A stretch of 64,000 bases of DNA from Promicromonospora sp049532985 (GCF_049532985.1 NZ_CP186693.1:434001-498000), one strand, 5' to 3'. Positions 49,299-57,063 are shown, counted from the stretch's first letter. A program made the numbers and translations. Notes: generated by a model from the sequence alone, not told the origin.

Positions 49299-50435
49299 TC
49301 AGGCCAGGGCGGCCGCCAGCGTCGCGGCGACCTGGCCGGGCGACGGCATGGCCGCCACCTGGTCGGCGACGGCGCGGGCCGCCGCGGCGTGCGTCCCGTC
49401 CGACCGCAGCGCGGTGACCGCCTTGGCGACGGCCTGCGGCACGTCGGCGCCGGGCGGCACGGCGATCCCTGCCCCGGCCGCCTCGACCGCGGCCGCCTGG
49501 AGGAACTGGTCGGCACCCTGCGGCACCACGACGAGCGGCAGGCCGCGGGCCAGGGCGCCGAGCGTGGTGCCGGCGCCGCCATGGGTGACCACGAGGTCGA
49601 CGTCGTGCAGCAGGTCCGCGAGCGGGGTGAACGGGGCGAAGGTGATGCCGTCGTCGTCGAGGTCGTAGTCCTCGGCTCGCGCGGTGAGGCCGAGGGTGAT
49701 CACCAGGTCGGCGCCGGTGGCACGCAGCTCGGCCAGGATCGGGGTCAGCACCGCGGGGTCGGAGAAGTGGGTCCCGAACGTGACCAGCACGCGTGCCCGG
49801 TCGCCGCCGCGCGGCCCGGCGGCCGGGGCGGGCCCGGCGGCGCCCGGGCCGCGGTGGGGCTCGGGCCGGAGCGGGAGACGAGTGGCGGCCGGCGCCCAGC
49901 CCGGTGCCTGGAGCAGGTCGGGGCACGGGTCGACGTACCAACGGGCCGGGACCGGGGTCAGCCCCCGTGCGGCGTAGCGGGCGGCGGCCACCTCGGCGAT
50001 GCCGTCCGTGAACTCGGGCGGGACCGCCGGGCCGAAGGCGTGGGTGGCGAGCGGGACACCCAGCGCCGCCGCGACCAGGGGGCCGACGAAGTCCATCGCC
50101 TCGGCCACGACGAGGTCCGGCGCCCACTGCCGGGCCGTGGCCAGCGCCTCGTCCGCGGTCAGGTCGATCCGGGTGCCCGCGAAGAACTCCGCCACGGCCT
50201 CGGGCGTCGGGTTCGCGGCCGCGTCGACGCCGGTCCGGCGGCCCGACTCCGCGAAGAGGACGTCCGCGGCGGGTCCCGCCGGGAGCAGCTCGATGCCCTC
50301 GGGTGCCAGGACCGGGGCGAAGACCCCGGCCGTCAGGACCGCCACCTGGTCGCCGCGCTCCTGGAAGGCGCGGGCCAGCGGGAGCAGGGGCAGCAGGTGT
50401 CCGTGGGCCGGGGTGCTTGAGAAGAGTATCCGCAT
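49299..50435 (-). CDS. MGT-family (GT1) macrolide-type glycosyltransferase
   Basis: A 378-residue glycosyltransferase of the UGT-like GT-B fold. The N-terminus MRILFSSTPAHGHLLPLLPLARAF is the acceptor-domain hallmark with the catalytic His. The donor-site signature near the C-terminus reads VDLVVTHGGAGTTLGALARGLPLVVVPQGADQF. Enzymes of this kind glycosylate macrolides or flavonoids, often for self-protection or detoxification. The TetR gene just upstream on the same strand probably controls it. No natural-product biosynthesis genes are nearby, which favours detoxification of a foreign compound. Confidence 0.92.
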   Translation of the reverse strand: MRILFSSTPAHGHLLPLLPLARAFQERGDQVAVLTAGVFAPVLAPEGIELLPAGPAADVLFAESGRRTGVDAAANPTPEAVAEFFAGTRIDLTADEALATARQWAPDLVVAEAMDFVGPLVAAALGVPLATHAFGPAVPPEFTDGIAEVAAARYAARGLTPVPARWYVDPCPDLLQAPGWAPAATRLPLRPEPHRGPGAAGPAPAAGPRGGDRARVLVTFGTHFSDPAVLTPILAELRATGADLVITLGLTARAEDYDLDDDGITFAPFTPLADLLHDVDLVVTHGGAGTTLGALARGLPLVVVPQGADQFLQAAAVEAAGAGIAVPPGADVPQAVAKAVTALRSDGTHAAAARAVADQVAAMPSPGQVAATLAAALA

Positions 50436-50480
50436 ATTGATTAGCGTACTGCTTCATCCAATGGGCGGCGTTGTCCCTGC

Positions 50481-51107
50481 TCAGGCGTCGCCGTCCCCGA
50501 TGTCGCACAGCGCGAACAGGACCTCCCGGCGCAACCAGTCCTGGCATGCCGGCCACCCCCAGCCGAGGCCGCGCAGCCGTAGCCAGGACTCCGGGCCGAG
50601 GTAGTAGGTCAGGACGTCGGTGGCCCGCGTCGTCGTCAGGCCCGGGCGCAGCGCTCCCACCGCGTCCAGCCGCTCGACGATCCGCCGGAACCGCTCGCGC
50701 AGCAGGCGCTCGGTGCCCTCGAACGTCTCCCCGATGACCGGGTCCACCGCGGCGTTGCCCACCAGCACGGCCATGAACCGGCCGTGCCGCCGCACCAGGT
50801 CCCCGGTACTGCGCACGGACAGGTCGACGATGGCGCGGCCGTCGGACGCCTCGTCGATGGCGGCGAGCGCGGCGCCGATGCTGCCGTCCTCGGCCGCGCG
50901 CTCGGTCAGCCCGCGGATCAGCGCCGTCTTGCTGCCGAACGAGGCGTAGACGGTGCTCTGCGCGACCCCGGCCTCCTGCGCGATGCGCCCGATGGTCACC
51001 CGGGAGTACCCCTGCTCCGCGAACAGCGCCTCCGCGGCGTCCAGGATCGCGGTCCGGGTGGAGGCGGCGGCGCGCTCGCGCACGGGGGAACGGTAGGTAC
51101 GTGGCAC
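50481..51107 (-). CDS. TetR-family transcriptional regulator
   Basis: A 208-residue repressor. The HTH reads TRTAILDAAEALFAEQGYSRVTIGRIAQEAGVAQSTVYASFGSKTALI. The C-terminal half is helical (GRFMAVLVGNAAVDPVIGETFEGTERLLRERFRRIVERLDAVG), as in TetR_C domains. It lies 45 bp upstream of the glycosyltransferase in the same direction. The AT-rich stretch ATTGATTAGCGTACTGC in that gap is a candidate promoter/operator. The ligand is probably the compound that the transferase glycosylates. Confidence 0.9.
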   Translation of the reverse strand: MPRTYRSPVRERAAASTRTAILDAAEALFAEQGYSRVTIGRIAQEAGVAQSTVYASFGSKTALIRGLTERAAEDGSIGAALAAIDEASDGRAIVDLSVRSTGDLVRRHGRFMAVLVGNAAVDPVIGETFEGTERLLRERFRRIVERLDAVGALRPGLTTTRATDVLTYYLGPESWLRLRGLGWGWPACQDWLRREVLFALCDIGDGDA

Positions 51108-51143
51108 GTCCCCACTGTAGAAGGGCGGCCGTGTCCGGCGGGG

Positions 51144-51539
51144 TCAGAAGTCGAAGCCCCCGATCCCGCCGCCGTACACCGGTGGCTCGTCGTCCCCCTC
51201 GGCGCCCCACGCCTCCCAGAGGGCCGACGACGCCGCGTAGGCCGCCACCGCGGCGAGGATCGCGTCGCCCACGGCAGCGCTCAGCGCCGTCCCCGGCGCA
51301 TCCGCACCGAGCGCCCGGGCGAGCGCACCCCGCTGCCCGCCCTCGACCCGTGCCGCCGCGCGCCCCAGCGTGGCCGGGGACGCGTCGGCGGGCGGTTCTC
51401 CGGTGCTGGCGGTGAGCCGTTCGCGCACCGCCTCCCGCTGCTCCGGCGTCAGCCGGGCGAAGGCGTCGGCGTGCACCCGCTCGACCGCGGGCGGCGGTGC
51501 GGAGGCGAGCATCTGCTCCGCCTCGTCGAGCCGGCTCAT
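51144..51539 (-). CDS. Hypothetical protein, acidic, Ala-rich
   Basis: 131 residues, starting MSRLDEAEQMLASAPPPAVERVHADAFARLTPEQREAV and ending in a Gly-rich tail YGGGIGGFDF. The N-terminal half looks helical and contains the LTPEQREAV stretch found in several actinobacterial small proteins of unknown function. A hydrophobic Ala-rich stretch around 90-115 could be one membrane segment. The ATG overlaps the stop of the preceding 64-residue gene (ATGA), which argues that both are real and coupled. I do not recognise a function. Confidence 0.65.
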   Translation of the reverse strand: MSRLDEAEQMLASAPPPAVERVHADAFARLTPEQREAVRERLTASTGEPPADASPATLGRAAARVEGGQRGALARALGADAPGTALSAAVGDAILAAVAAYAASSALWEAWGAEGDDEPPVYGGGIGGFDF

Positions 51540-51730
51540 CGCGGGTCTCCCGGCTCGGTGTCGCGCACGATGCGGTACCCCTGGTCGGCCAGCGCACGGG
51601 CCATGTGCCGGGCGTACCACGCAGGCCAGTTCTCGTCGTACACGCCGCCGAGCTCCTCCTTCTCGTGCACGCCGTGTGCCGTCGCCGCCTGCTTCAGCAG
51701 GTCGAGCAGGATCTCCTGGTCGGTGGTCAT
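51536..51730 (-). CDS. Hypothetical small protein
   Basis: 64 residues: MTTDQEILLDLLKQAATAH followed by GVYDENWPAWYARHMARALADQGYRIV. The aromatic YDENWPAWYA motif looks conserved in character, and the chain is predicted helical. It is soluble, with no signal peptide. It is coupled to the next gene by an ATGA overlap and starts 5 bp after the VOC gene stop, so the three form one minus-strand unit. Function unknown. Confidence 0.65.
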   Translation of the reverse strand: MTTDQEILLDLLKQAATAHGVHEKEELGGVYDENWPAWYARHMARALADQGYRIVRDTEPGDPR

Positions 51731-51735
51731 CGCCG

Positions 51736-52179
51736 TCACCGCCCGGGGAGGCGGGTGACCACCTGCTGGAGCACCCACTCGTTGCCGTCGGGGTCGGCGA
51801 AGGACGCGAACGACGCGTAGCTGTCGTGCTCCGGGTGCGGTCCGGGCACGCGGTGCGCGCCGCCGGCCCAGTGGAAGACGCCGTCCTCGTCGTGCCAGAC
51901 CTCGCTGACGTCGGCGCCCCGCTCGGCGAGCTCGGCGCGAGCCGCGGCGACGTCGGTCACGACGAGGTGCAGGCCGCGGACCGAGCCGGGCGTGGCGTCC
52001 GTGAGGTGCTCGCCGAAGATGATCGACGCGGCCGACCCCGGCGGCGTGAGCTGCACGACCCGCAGGCCGCGCTCGGTGGCGAAGTCGGCGTCGAGCCGCC
52101 AGCCGAGCCCCGCGTAGAAGTCCTTGGCGCGGTCCACGTCGGACACGGGCAGGACGACGACCTCGAGCTTGAGTTCCAT
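51736..52179 (-). CDS. VOC-family (glyoxalase/bleomycin-resistance fold) protein
   Basis: A 147-residue vicinal-oxygen-chelate protein: VVVLPVSDVDRAKDFYAGLGWRLDADF begins the first beta-alpha-beta-beta-beta unit, and YASFASFADPDGNEWVLQQV ends the second with the usual DPDGN and Glu metal ligand. GGAGAGAAACC precedes the ATG at 52179; the longer open frame overlaps the SRPBCC gene and is not needed. Substrate unknown. It lies 59 bp downstream of the SRPBCC gene on the same strand and is probably cotranscribed with it. Confidence 0.88.
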   Translation of the reverse strand: MELKLEVVVLPVSDVDRAKDFYAGLGWRLDADFATERGLRVVQLTPPGSAASIIFGEHLTDATPGSVRGLHLVVTDVAAARAELAERGADVSEVWHDEDGVFHWAGGAHRVPGPHPEHDSYASFASFADPDGNEWVLQQVVTRLPGR

Positions 52180-52238
52180 GGTTTCTCTCCGTTTCTCGGT
52201 GCTGTTTCTCGGTGGTGTTTCTCGGTGGTGGATGGAGG

Positions 52239-52667
52239 TCAGCGGGCCTGGAGCGGCCCGGCGAAGGACTTGCTGAGCGACGCCGGTCCCACCAGGGGGA
52301 GGAGCGCGGCGAGGAGCTTGCGCTGGAAGGTCTGCGGACGGCGCGTCAGCTCGACGTCGATGCGGCTGCCGCCGTCGTCCGGCGTGACCTGGAAGACCCA
52401 GCCGCCGCCGGGTCCGAACACCTTCGAGTCCAGCGTGGTGATGTCGACGCGTCCGCGCTCGGCGTCCCACTCGTACCGGGCGTGCTCCCAGGCGGCGGCG
52501 GTGCCCTCGGTCACCTCGGCCCAGGTGTCGCCCTGCGCGTGGACCGTGAGGTGGTCGGCGTCGATCGTGGGCCAGGCCTCGGCCCGGGCCGGGCCGAAGT
52601 CGGTCAGCACCCGCAGCGCGTCCTCCGGGCTGGGTGCGGAGGTGATGTGGAAGCGGACGGCGGTCAT
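52239..52667 (-). CDS. SRPBCC-family (START/polyketide cyclase-like) protein
   Basis: A 142-residue small-ligand-binding protein. VRFHITSAPSPEDALRVLTDFGPARAEAWPTID and FGPGGGWVFQVTPDDGGSRIDVELTRRP follow the strand order of the helix-grip fold. No catalytic residues can be assigned. It is divergent from the CGNR zinc-finger regulator, and three 21-bp operator copies lie between them. With the VOC gene and the two small genes it forms the regulated minus-strand unit. Confidence 0.82.
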   Translation of the reverse strand: MTAVRFHITSAPSPEDALRVLTDFGPARAEAWPTIDADHLTVHAQGDTWAEVTEGTAAAWEHARYEWDAERGRVDITTLDSKVFGPGGGWVFQVTPDDGGSRIDVELTRRPQTFQRKLLAALLPLVGPASLSKSFAGPLQAR

Positions 52668-52686
52668 GACGTTCTCCTCGGTTCGT

Positions 52687-52802
52687 GTAACCGGTCTGAT
52701 CGGTTACTTGGCGACGTCAGGAACTGTGGCACAGCTTCGGTAACTCGTCAAACAGGTTACAGGGGGTTGTGCATCACACCGGTCACCGGTCAGAATGGTT
52801 AC
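52687..52802. promoter_or_regulatory. Three 21-bp operators between SRPBCC and CGNR genes
   Basis: Copies at 52687-52707, 52740-52760 and 52782-52802. All begin GTMAC, have TC at positions 9-10 and end GGTTAC; the outer six bases form a GTAACC/GGTTAC dyad. Copy-to-copy spacings are 53 and 42 bp (about five and four helical turns). The third copy ends directly before the CGNR start codon, indicating autorepression and a leaderless or masked start. Confidence 0.72.
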
Positions 52803-53546
52803 GTGAACCACGCCTTCCCCTGCGGGACGCTCGCCCTCGACTTCCTGGGCACGCTGCGCGCCCGCCGCAATCCCCTCCCCACCGAGAAGCTCGGCACGCC
52901 GGCGCTCCTCGACGACTGGTTCGTCGAGTCCGGGATGCTCGACGCCGCCCCGCACGCCGACGAGGCGGACCTCGCGGCGGCCGTCGAACTGCGCGAGGCG
53001 CTGTACCTGCTCGTCGAGGAACGCCTCGGCGGGCGGGCGGCGCTCGCGGCGCGCGCCGAGCGGTTCGCCGTCGCCCTGGCCGCGGGTGTCGATGTGGCGG
53101 CTTCGGCCGAGCTGGCCGATGCGGCTGCGGCGGGTGCTTCCGCTGGCGCGACTGCTTCCGGTGGTGCGACTGCTCCTGGTGGCGCGACTGCTCCCGCCGA
53201 TCCCGCGGCGATCGAGGCGGCGCTCGCCGTCCTGAACCGGCACGCCGCCGAGCCGCCCTTCGTCGTCCAGCTCGAAGCGGGCGGGGCCGTGTCGGCCACC
53301 CGCCGTGCCGGCTCGGCCGCCCAGGGCCTCGCGGCGATCGCCCGTGAGGCCGTCGAGATCTTGGGCGGCCCGGACGCAGAGCTGCTGCGCGAGTGCGGCC
53401 GTCCGGAGTGCACCCAGGTCTACCTCGACCGTTCCCGCGGGCACCGCCGCGAGTGGTGCGCCATGCGGACGTGCGGCAACCGGGTCAAGGTCTCGGCCTA
53501 CCGCTCCCGCCACCGCACGCCGACCGCGACGTCGACCCGCCCCTGA
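52803..53546 (+). CDS. CGNR zinc-finger (ABATE-domain) transcriptional regulator
   Basis: A 247-residue regulator. The N-terminal ABATE-like domain opens with FPCGTLALDFLGTLRARRNPLPTEKL. The C-terminal zinc finger reads CGRPECTQVYLDRSRGHRREWCAMRTCGNR, containing the CGNR signature. A low-complexity insertion at about residues 111-137 repeats GGATAP-like units, encoded by imperfect tandem repeats at 53130-53205. The GTG start directly follows the third operator copy. It is divergent from the SRPBCC gene. Proteins of this family are poorly studied regulators; autorepression is inferred from the operator layout. Confidence 0.88.
   Translation: MNHAFPCGTLALDFLGTLRARRNPLPTEKLGTPALLDDWFVESGMLDAAPHADEADLAAAVELREALYLLVEERLGGRAALAARAERFAVALAAGVDVAASAELADAAAAGASAGATASGGATAPGGATAPADPAAIEAALAVLNRHAAEPPFVVQLEAGGAVSATRRAGSAAQGLAAIAREAVEILGGPDAELLRECGRPECTQVYLDRSRGHRREWCAMRTCGNRVKVSAYRSRHRTPTATSTRP
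53130..53205 (+). repeat. In-frame short tandem repeats within the CGNR gene
   Basis: Units of the form GGTGGYGCGACTGCTYC repeat about three and a half times, encoding Gly-Gly-Ala-Thr-Ala-Pro/Ser. They use T-ending codons more than their surroundings. They probably arose by slippage and extend the linker before the second half of the ABATE domain. Confidence 0.6.
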
Positions 53547-53606
53547 CCCGGGCTTCCGGACGCGACGCCGCCGCCCGCCTCCCGCCTCCCTGGTCCTCCG
53601 ACGAAG

Positions 53607-53680
53607 AGTGCGCTTCTACCCAGTCATTGGGCCCACAATCCACTGTGATTCTGGGCCCAATGACTGGGTAGAAGCGCACT
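53607..53680. repeat. Long perfect palindrome, copy 1
   Basis: 29-bp arms that are perfect reverse complements (53607-53635 and 53652-53680), starting AGTGCGCTTCTACCCAGTC. The 16-base centre contains a small inner stem CAC-T-GTG. It lies 60 bp after the CGNR stop. A homologous copy follows 76 bp later. Confidence 0.85.
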
Positions 53681-53756
53681 GCCGAGTTGGACCTCCCGTC
53701 GACGCCGCCGGGGTGCCGGCATGCCTCTGGCGGCGACGTCGCGCTGCCTTGCTCAA

Positions 53757-53832
53757 AGGTGCGCTTCTGCCCAGTCATTGCGCCCAAAAACCGCTGCGAT
53801 TCTGGGCCCATTGGCTGGGTAGAAGCGCGCCT
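53757..53832. repeat. Long palindrome, copy 2
   Basis: 30-bp arms (53757-53786 and 53803-53832) with five non-Watson-Crick positions, three of which would be G-U pairs in RNA. Arms and centre are clearly homologous to copy 1. The tip stem is CGC-T-GCG here where copy 1 has CAC-T-GTG, a compensated change. Confidence 0.8.
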
Positions 53833-54015
53833 TGGGTGGGGCCCCCGGGGGTCGGATCTGGCTTCCGCCCCGCGCCCCATGCCCGCCCCGGCGCCCCCGG
53901 CCCCGCCGGCGCTCCCCGCCGCCCCCCGGCCCTGGCGCCCGCCCAGCCTCGTGCCGCCCCCGGCCCTGGCGCCCGCCCCGCCACAGCACCCCCAGCGCCC
54001 CCGCACCCTCGCCGC

Positions 54016-54045
54016 TTGACGCCCCGTCCCCGCCGATGCCACACT
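54016..54045 (+). promoter_or_regulatory. Putative promoter of the LacI-importer-ARH operon
   Basis: TTGACG (54016-54021) followed after 18 bases by CACACT (54040-54045), a weak -10. Transcription would start near 54052, just before the twin operators, which would then lie in the leader. Confidence 0.4.
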
Positions 54046-54057
54046 GACGCTCATCAC

Positions 54058-54106
54058 CCGGAAACGTTTCCAGCCTTCCGCATCCGCAACCTGGAAACGT
54101 TTCCAG
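54058..54106. promoter_or_regulatory. Twin LacI-family operators
   Basis: GGAAACGTTTCC at 54060-54071 and CTGGAAACGTTTCCAG (a perfect 16-bp palindrome) at 54091-54106; centres are 33 bp apart, about three helical turns. The CG-centred GAAACGTTTC form is the classical LacI/GalR-family operator. They precede the lacI start by about 50-95 bp, indicating autoregulation of the whole polycistron. Confidence 0.8.
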
Positions 54107-54154
54107 CCGGCGCCGCACCCGACGCCCGGAACCTCACGCCGAAGTGGAGAGACA

Positions 54155-55231
54155 GTGTCGTCATCACGCGCCACCCTCATCCAGGTGGCCCAGCGCGCCG
54201 GGGTGTCGCTCGCCTCGACGTCGCGGGCGCTGCACGGCACCGGGGCGAGCCAGGCGATGGTGGACCGGGTCCGGGCCGCAGCCGCCGAGCTCGGCTACAG
54301 CCCCGACGCCACCGGCCGCTCGCTGCGGATGAAGCGCACCTTCCAGGTCGCGTTCGCCGTCGCGGACATCGGCAACCCGGTGTACGTCGAGATGCTCACC
54401 GCGATCCACGAGGTGCTCGCGCCGCACGGCTACCGGGTGGTCGTCATGTCCACCGGGCAGACCGTCGCATCGACGGTCGACCTGGTCCGCAGCCTCGGCA
54501 GCGGGTTCGTGGACGGCCTGATCGTCAGCCCGCTGCGCACCGACGACGCGCTCGTCGAGGCGATCAAGCAGGCGCCCGTGCCCGTCGTCGTGATCGGTCG
54601 CTCGCTCGACGAGCACGGGATCGACTCCGTCTCCACGGACTCCGCGGCCGGCCTCGGCCGGGCCGTCGCGCACCTCGTCGAGATCGGACGCCGGCGCATC
54701 GGGTTCGTCAACGGCCCCCTGGACACCACCCCGGGTGCGGCGCGCCAGCGCGGGTTCGACGCCGCGACGACGGCCCCGGGCTTCCAGGGTGACCACGCCG
54801 AGACGGAGCGCGCCGCCGACTTCACCGTCTCCGCCGGGCTCGACGCCGCCCGCCGTCTGCTCGCCCGCACCCCGGCCGCTGGGCGGTTCGACGCCGTCGT
54901 CGCCGCCAACGACCTGCTCGCCATCGGCGTGATCCGGGCCGCGGGGGAGCTGGGGCTGTCGGTGCCGGGCGACCTCGCCGTCACCGGGATGGACGACACC
55001 GAGATCGGCCGGGTCTTCCAGCCCAGCCTGACCAGCGTGTCCCTCGGGTCGGCCGACCGCGGCCGCGCCGCCGCGCAGCTCGTCCTGGACCGGGTGGGCG
55101 ACGCCGTCGAGCCCGCCCGGCAGATCGCCATCGGCCCCCACCTCGTGGTGCGCGAGTCCACCGCCGACACCACCGCCACGACCGACACCGCCGTCCGCCC
55201 CGCCGCTTCGAAGGAGAAGAGCGCCCGATGA
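54155..55231 (+). CDS. LacI-family regulator of the ARH/ribokinase operon
   Basis: A 358-residue repressor. The HTH reads ATLIQVAQRAGVSLASTSRALHGTG, and the hinge region RSLRMKRT precedes the effector domain (FAVADIGNPVYVEMLTAIHEVL...). GTG start; GTGGAGAGA upstream. It is the first gene of the polycistron: its stop overlaps the permease start (ATGA). Twin operators in its leader mean that induction raises regulator and pathway together. The effector is probably the imported glycoside or free ribose. Confidence 0.92.
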   Translation: MSSSRATLIQVAQRAGVSLASTSRALHGTGASQAMVDRVRAAAAELGYSPDATGRSLRMKRTFQVAFAVADIGNPVYVEMLTAIHEVLAPHGYRVVVMSTGQTVASTVDLVRSLGSGFVDGLIVSPLRTDDALVEAIKQAPVPVVVIGRSLDEHGIDSVSTDSAAGLGRAVAHLVEIGRRRIGFVNGPLDTTPGAARQRGFDAATTAPGFQGDHAETERAADFTVSAGLDAARRLLARTPAAGRFDAVVAANDLLAIGVIRAAGELGLSVPGDLAVTGMDDTEIGRVFQPSLTSVSLGSADRGRAAAQLVLDRVGDAVEPARQIAIGPHLVVRESTADTTATTDTAVRPAASKEKSAR

Positions 55232-56184
55232 CCGTCCTCGCCTCACCCCGGCCGCCGTCGCCGCCCCGGCCCGGGCGCCGTCGCGCCGCGACCGGCATGG
55301 AACGCGCCCGACGCCGCGAGGCCGCGGCGCTGGTGATGCCGTCCCTGCTGCCGATCCTGGTGCTGTCGATGGCGCCCCTGCTCATGGGCCTGCTCCTGGC
55401 GTTCACCGACGCCGAGCTGGTGCGCCGTCCCGACTACCAGTTCGTGGGCGTCGACAACTTCACGCGGCTGGCGGGCAACTCGTTCTTCTGGGAGTCGTTC
55501 CGCATCGGCATGGTGTGGGCCGTGGCCGTGACGCTGCTCCAGCTCGTCGCCGCCCTGGGGCTCGCGCAGCTGCTCAACTCCGGCCTGCGGCTGCAGGGGC
55601 TCACCCGCGTGCTCGCGCTGATCCCGTGGGCGATGCCGCCCGTCGTCGTGGCGATCATGTGGAAGATGATCTACTCGCCCAACGCCGGGCCGCTCAACGC
55701 GTTCCTCGGCTCGCTGGGCCTGCCGGACGACATCAACTGGCTCGCCGACTTCTCGACCGCGCTGCCCGCCGTCATCGTCGTCGGCGTCTGGGTGGGCATG
55801 CCGCAGACCACGGTCACCCTCCTGGCGGGGCTGCAGCAGATCCCGGCCGAGCTGCACGAGGCCGCGTCGATGGACGGCGCAGGCGCATGGCGGCGCTTCA
55901 CGGCCGTGACCTGGCCGAGCCTGCGGCCCGTCGTCACCTCGATCACGTCGCTGAACTTCATCTGGAACTTCAACTCGTTCTCGCTGGTCTACGTGCTGAC
56001 CGAGGGCGGGCCCGGCGGCCGCACGATGCTGCCGATGCTGTTCACGTACCTGGAGGCGTTCAAGAACCGCAACATCGGGTACGCGGCGGCGATGGGTGTC
56101 GTGCTCGTCGTCGTGGTCGTCGCGCTCCTGGCGCTCTACCTGCGGTCGCAGCTGCGCGACGACCGTGCCGAGAAGAAGGGCTGA
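55228..56184 (+). CDS. Sugar ABC transporter permease (ARH operon)
   Basis: A 318-residue permease. The Arg/Pro-rich N-terminus is cytoplasmic, then come six membrane segments. The EAA loop is EAASMDGAGAWRRFTAVTWPSL, and NFNSFSLVYVLTEGGPGGRTMLPMLF is typical of the MalF-like half. Here the permeases precede the receptor gene, the reverse of the other three importers in the window. It overlaps lacI by four bases. Confidence 0.92.
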   Translation: MTVLASPRPPSPPRPGRRRAATGMERARRREAAALVMPSLLPILVLSMAPLLMGLLLAFTDAELVRRPDYQFVGVDNFTRLAGNSFFWESFRIGMVWAVAVTLLQLVAALGLAQLLNSGLRLQGLTRVLALIPWAMPPVVVAIMWKMIYSPNAGPLNAFLGSLGLPDDINWLADFSTALPAVIVVGVWVGMPQTTVTLLAGLQQIPAELHEAASMDGAGAWRRFTAVTWPSLRPVVTSITSLNFIWNFNSFSLVYVLTEGGPGGRTMLPMLFTYLEAFKNRNIGYAAAMGVVLVVVVVALLALYLRSQLRDDRAEKKG

Positions 56185-56188
56185 GCCG

Positions 56189-57016
56189 ATGCGCGCACTC
56201 GTCCGCCCCGCCCAGTACGTGGCGCTGGCCTGCTACATCCTCTTCCTGGGCTTCCCGCTGCTGTGGCTGGTCTCGGCGTCGGTGAAGTCGTCCGCCGAGC
56301 TCAACTCCCTCGTGGTGAACCTGCTGCCGCAGGAGTGGCACTGGGAGAACTACGCCGACGCCCTCGCCCGGCAGGGCCTGGTGAGCTCGGCCGCCAACAG
56401 CGCCGTCGTCGCACTGGCGTCCACCGCCCTGGTCATCCTGATCGCCCTGCCGGCGTCCTACGTGCTGGCCCGGCTCAAGGGTGCGATCCGGGCGGCCGGC
56501 GTCGGCTGGATCCTGGTGAGCCAGGTCTTTCCGGTGATCCTCGTGGTGCTGCCGCTGTTCCTGATCCTGCGGACCATCGGCCTCACCGACAGCCTGCTCG
56601 GCCTGATCCTGGTGCACACCACCTACACGCTGCCGTTCGCGCTGTGGATGCTCCAGGGCTACGTGGCCGCCATCCCCGTGGACCTCGAGGAGGCCGGGGC
56701 GATGGACGGCGGCAGCCGCCTCGTGGTGCTGCGCCGCATCGTCTTCCCGCTGCTGGCGCCCGGTGTCGTGGCGACGGCGATGTTCAGCTTCGTGTCCTCC
56801 TGGAACGAGTTCTTCTTCGCGCTCGTCCTGCTCCAGTCGCCCGAGAACTACACCCTGCCCATCACGCTGTCGACGTTCATCGGCGGCGAGGGCAAGGTCG
56901 CGCTCGGTCCGCTCGCCGCGGGCTCCGTGCTCGCCGCGATCCCCAGCATCGTCTTCTTCTCGATCATGCAGAAGAAGCTCATCGGCGGCCTCATGGCCGG
57001 GGCGGTCAAGGGATGA
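56189..57016 (+). CDS. Sugar ABC transporter permease (ARH operon)
   Basis: A 275-residue MalG-type permease. The EAA loop reads EEAGAMDGGSRLVVLRRIVFPLL, with Gly in place of the second Ala, a tolerated variation. The end IGGLMAGAVKG is standard. It starts 4 bp after its partner and is followed 47 bp later by the receptor gene. Confidence 0.92.
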   Translation: MRALVRPAQYVALACYILFLGFPLLWLVSASVKSSAELNSLVVNLLPQEWHWENYADALARQGLVSSAANSAVVALASTALVILIALPASYVLARLKGAIRAAGVGWILVSQVFPVILVVLPLFLILRTIGLTDSLLGLILVHTTYTLPFALWMLQGYVAAIPVDLEEAGAMDGGSRLVVLRRIVFPLLAPGVVATAMFSFVSSWNEFFFALVLLQSPENYTLPITLSTFIGGEGKVALGPLAAGSVLAAIPSIVFFSIMQKKLIGGLMAGAVKG

Positions 57017-57063
57017 CCAGCCTCCGCCGCCGCACGTGCACCACCGACCCGAAAGGCAGACCC

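Larger units (their letters stand above)
53547..54154. other. 608-bp non-coding gap
   Basis: Between the CGNR and LacI genes. It holds two long related palindromes (53607-53680, 53757-53832), a C-rich low-complexity stretch (about 53860-54000) with a roughly 25-bp direct duplication containing GGCCCTGGCGCCCGCC, and the promoter and twin operators of the LacI gene. The reading frames here are Pro/Ala/Arg-rich and not convincing. Confidence 0.75.

Noticed and set aside
53607..53832. Terminal inverted repeats of an insertion sequence
   Set aside because: Each palindrome is self-contained, the 76-bp gap between them holds no transposase, and no target-site duplication is evident.
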